A DNA stretch of 64,000 nucleotides from Nitzschia sp. pyKryTriq1 (lineage: Eukaryota; Bacillariophyta; Bacillariophyceae; Bacillariales; Bacillariaceae): NCBI GenBank assembly GCA_956465555.1, contig OY101123.1, positions 1,488,001 through 1,552,000 on the forward strand, written 5' to 3'. A model generated the notes under the pieces. It saw only the letters and a program-made list of their open reading frames with translations. It made no database searches and was not told where the DNA came from. Shown piece by piece: positions 63,580 through 64,000 of this stretch; the first letter of the stretch is position 1, and each line of letters starts with the position of its first letter. The translations under genes were made by a program, and so were the position numbers.

Positions 63580-64000
63580 ATGGGTAAGTCCTCCTTTCCA
63601 ACATCGCCACCATCGCTGATCCGACTTATAAAAACATGTTGTCCGTACGCTATCACGCCCTAATCGTCGATCTTCGCTTGCCCTTATGAATTACAGGGAT
63701 CACCACACTGCACAGATCTGATCATGGTGGGAAGATTGTGCCGAAGAAAGGCCCACAGAATATCCAAAAGGTACAGCGCGTCCGACGCTACATTCGATCG
63801 ATGGTTGGCGTCGATTCACGAAATGTCAGCGTTCAAGCCGAGCTAGACCCGGTAAGTTTGAAGTCTCCAACGTTGTCATCGCGCTCTGCAAAGTTCTGAC
63901 CCATCACGAACGTTTATTCGTCGTTATATTTCTCCAGAAAATGACTCTTCGAAAACTGCTGGAAGCTCAGCCATCATTGGAATCCGAGAACAGGATACTT
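63580..64000 (+). CDS. 5' part of an unrecognised gene, running off the window
   Basis: Exons so far: 63580-63583 (ATG plus one base), 63697-63851, and 63938 onward. Junction donors are GTAAGT/GTAAGT and acceptors TACAG/TCCAG; the phases fit. Encoded start: MGITTLHRSDHGGKIVPKKG, then a basic segment (VQRVRRYIRSMVG), VSVQAELDP, then KMTLRKLLEAQPSLESENR. A first coding exon of only four bases is unusual but the frame is consistent. The protein is basic; no domain is recognisable in the ~73 residues visible. Confidence 0.45.

Overview
The window reads as nuclear DNA of a diatom (a photosynthetic stramenopile). The main pointers are: (1) a secreted Lys/Ser/Gly-rich, silaffin-like protein with RXL-type sites and K-x-x-K clusters (8377-10519); (2) several proteins with a signal peptide followed by a Phe or Trp at or near the predicted cleavage site, as in diatom plastid presequences (7098, 16700, 33466, 42873, 53007); (3) short GT-AG introns of about 75-130 bp; and (4) a RelA/SpoT homolog, a bacterial-type PqiA protein and a class I fumarase, all with eukaryotic presequences or introns. 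Genes lie on both strands and are often convergent. No rRNA, tRNA or CRISPR array was recognised.

Layout. 0-10.5 kb: mitochondrial ribosomal protein uL29m, a calpain carrying SUMO- and ubiquitin-binding motifs, a methyltransferase, a DUF1995 protein and the silaffin-like gene. 10.5-14.1 kb: gene-poor, with an AT-rich insert, a decayed gene, an inverted repeat and GTAC-rich palindromes. 14.1-26.9 kb: PqiA-like protein (with a 26-nt exon), TruA-type pseudouridine synthase, AlkB-like dioxygenase, secernin, SDR, RNase H, a small mitochondrial-type protein, an LTR-like fossil and a rhomboid-like pseudoprotease. 27-36.9 kb: an FHA-PP2C phosphatase, a DNA-transposase remnant, a Mic10-like protein, a Tic40/Hip-like plastid co-chaperone and mitochondrial fumarase. 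37-42.9 kb: a large AAA/STAND-type ATPase, a PLA2-like protein and a plastid PDZ protein. 43.3-51.8 kb: three tandem paralogs of a five-TM membrane family with two large Cys-bearing loops. 53-64 kb: prolyl-4-hydroxylase-like enzyme, RSH with a degenerate HD domain, RanBP2-type zinc-finger protein, MATE transporter and the start of an unrecognised gene.

Intron-containing genes were assembled by reading splice sites; exon sums keep frame in every model given. Many intergenic stretches carry GTAC/TACCGGTA-rich palindromic tracts and CTAGTAG/GAGA runs that are essentially absent from the coding regions. The tandem five-TM family and these palindromes are the least explained structures here; the SUMO/ubiquitin-reading calpain is the most unusual domain combination.
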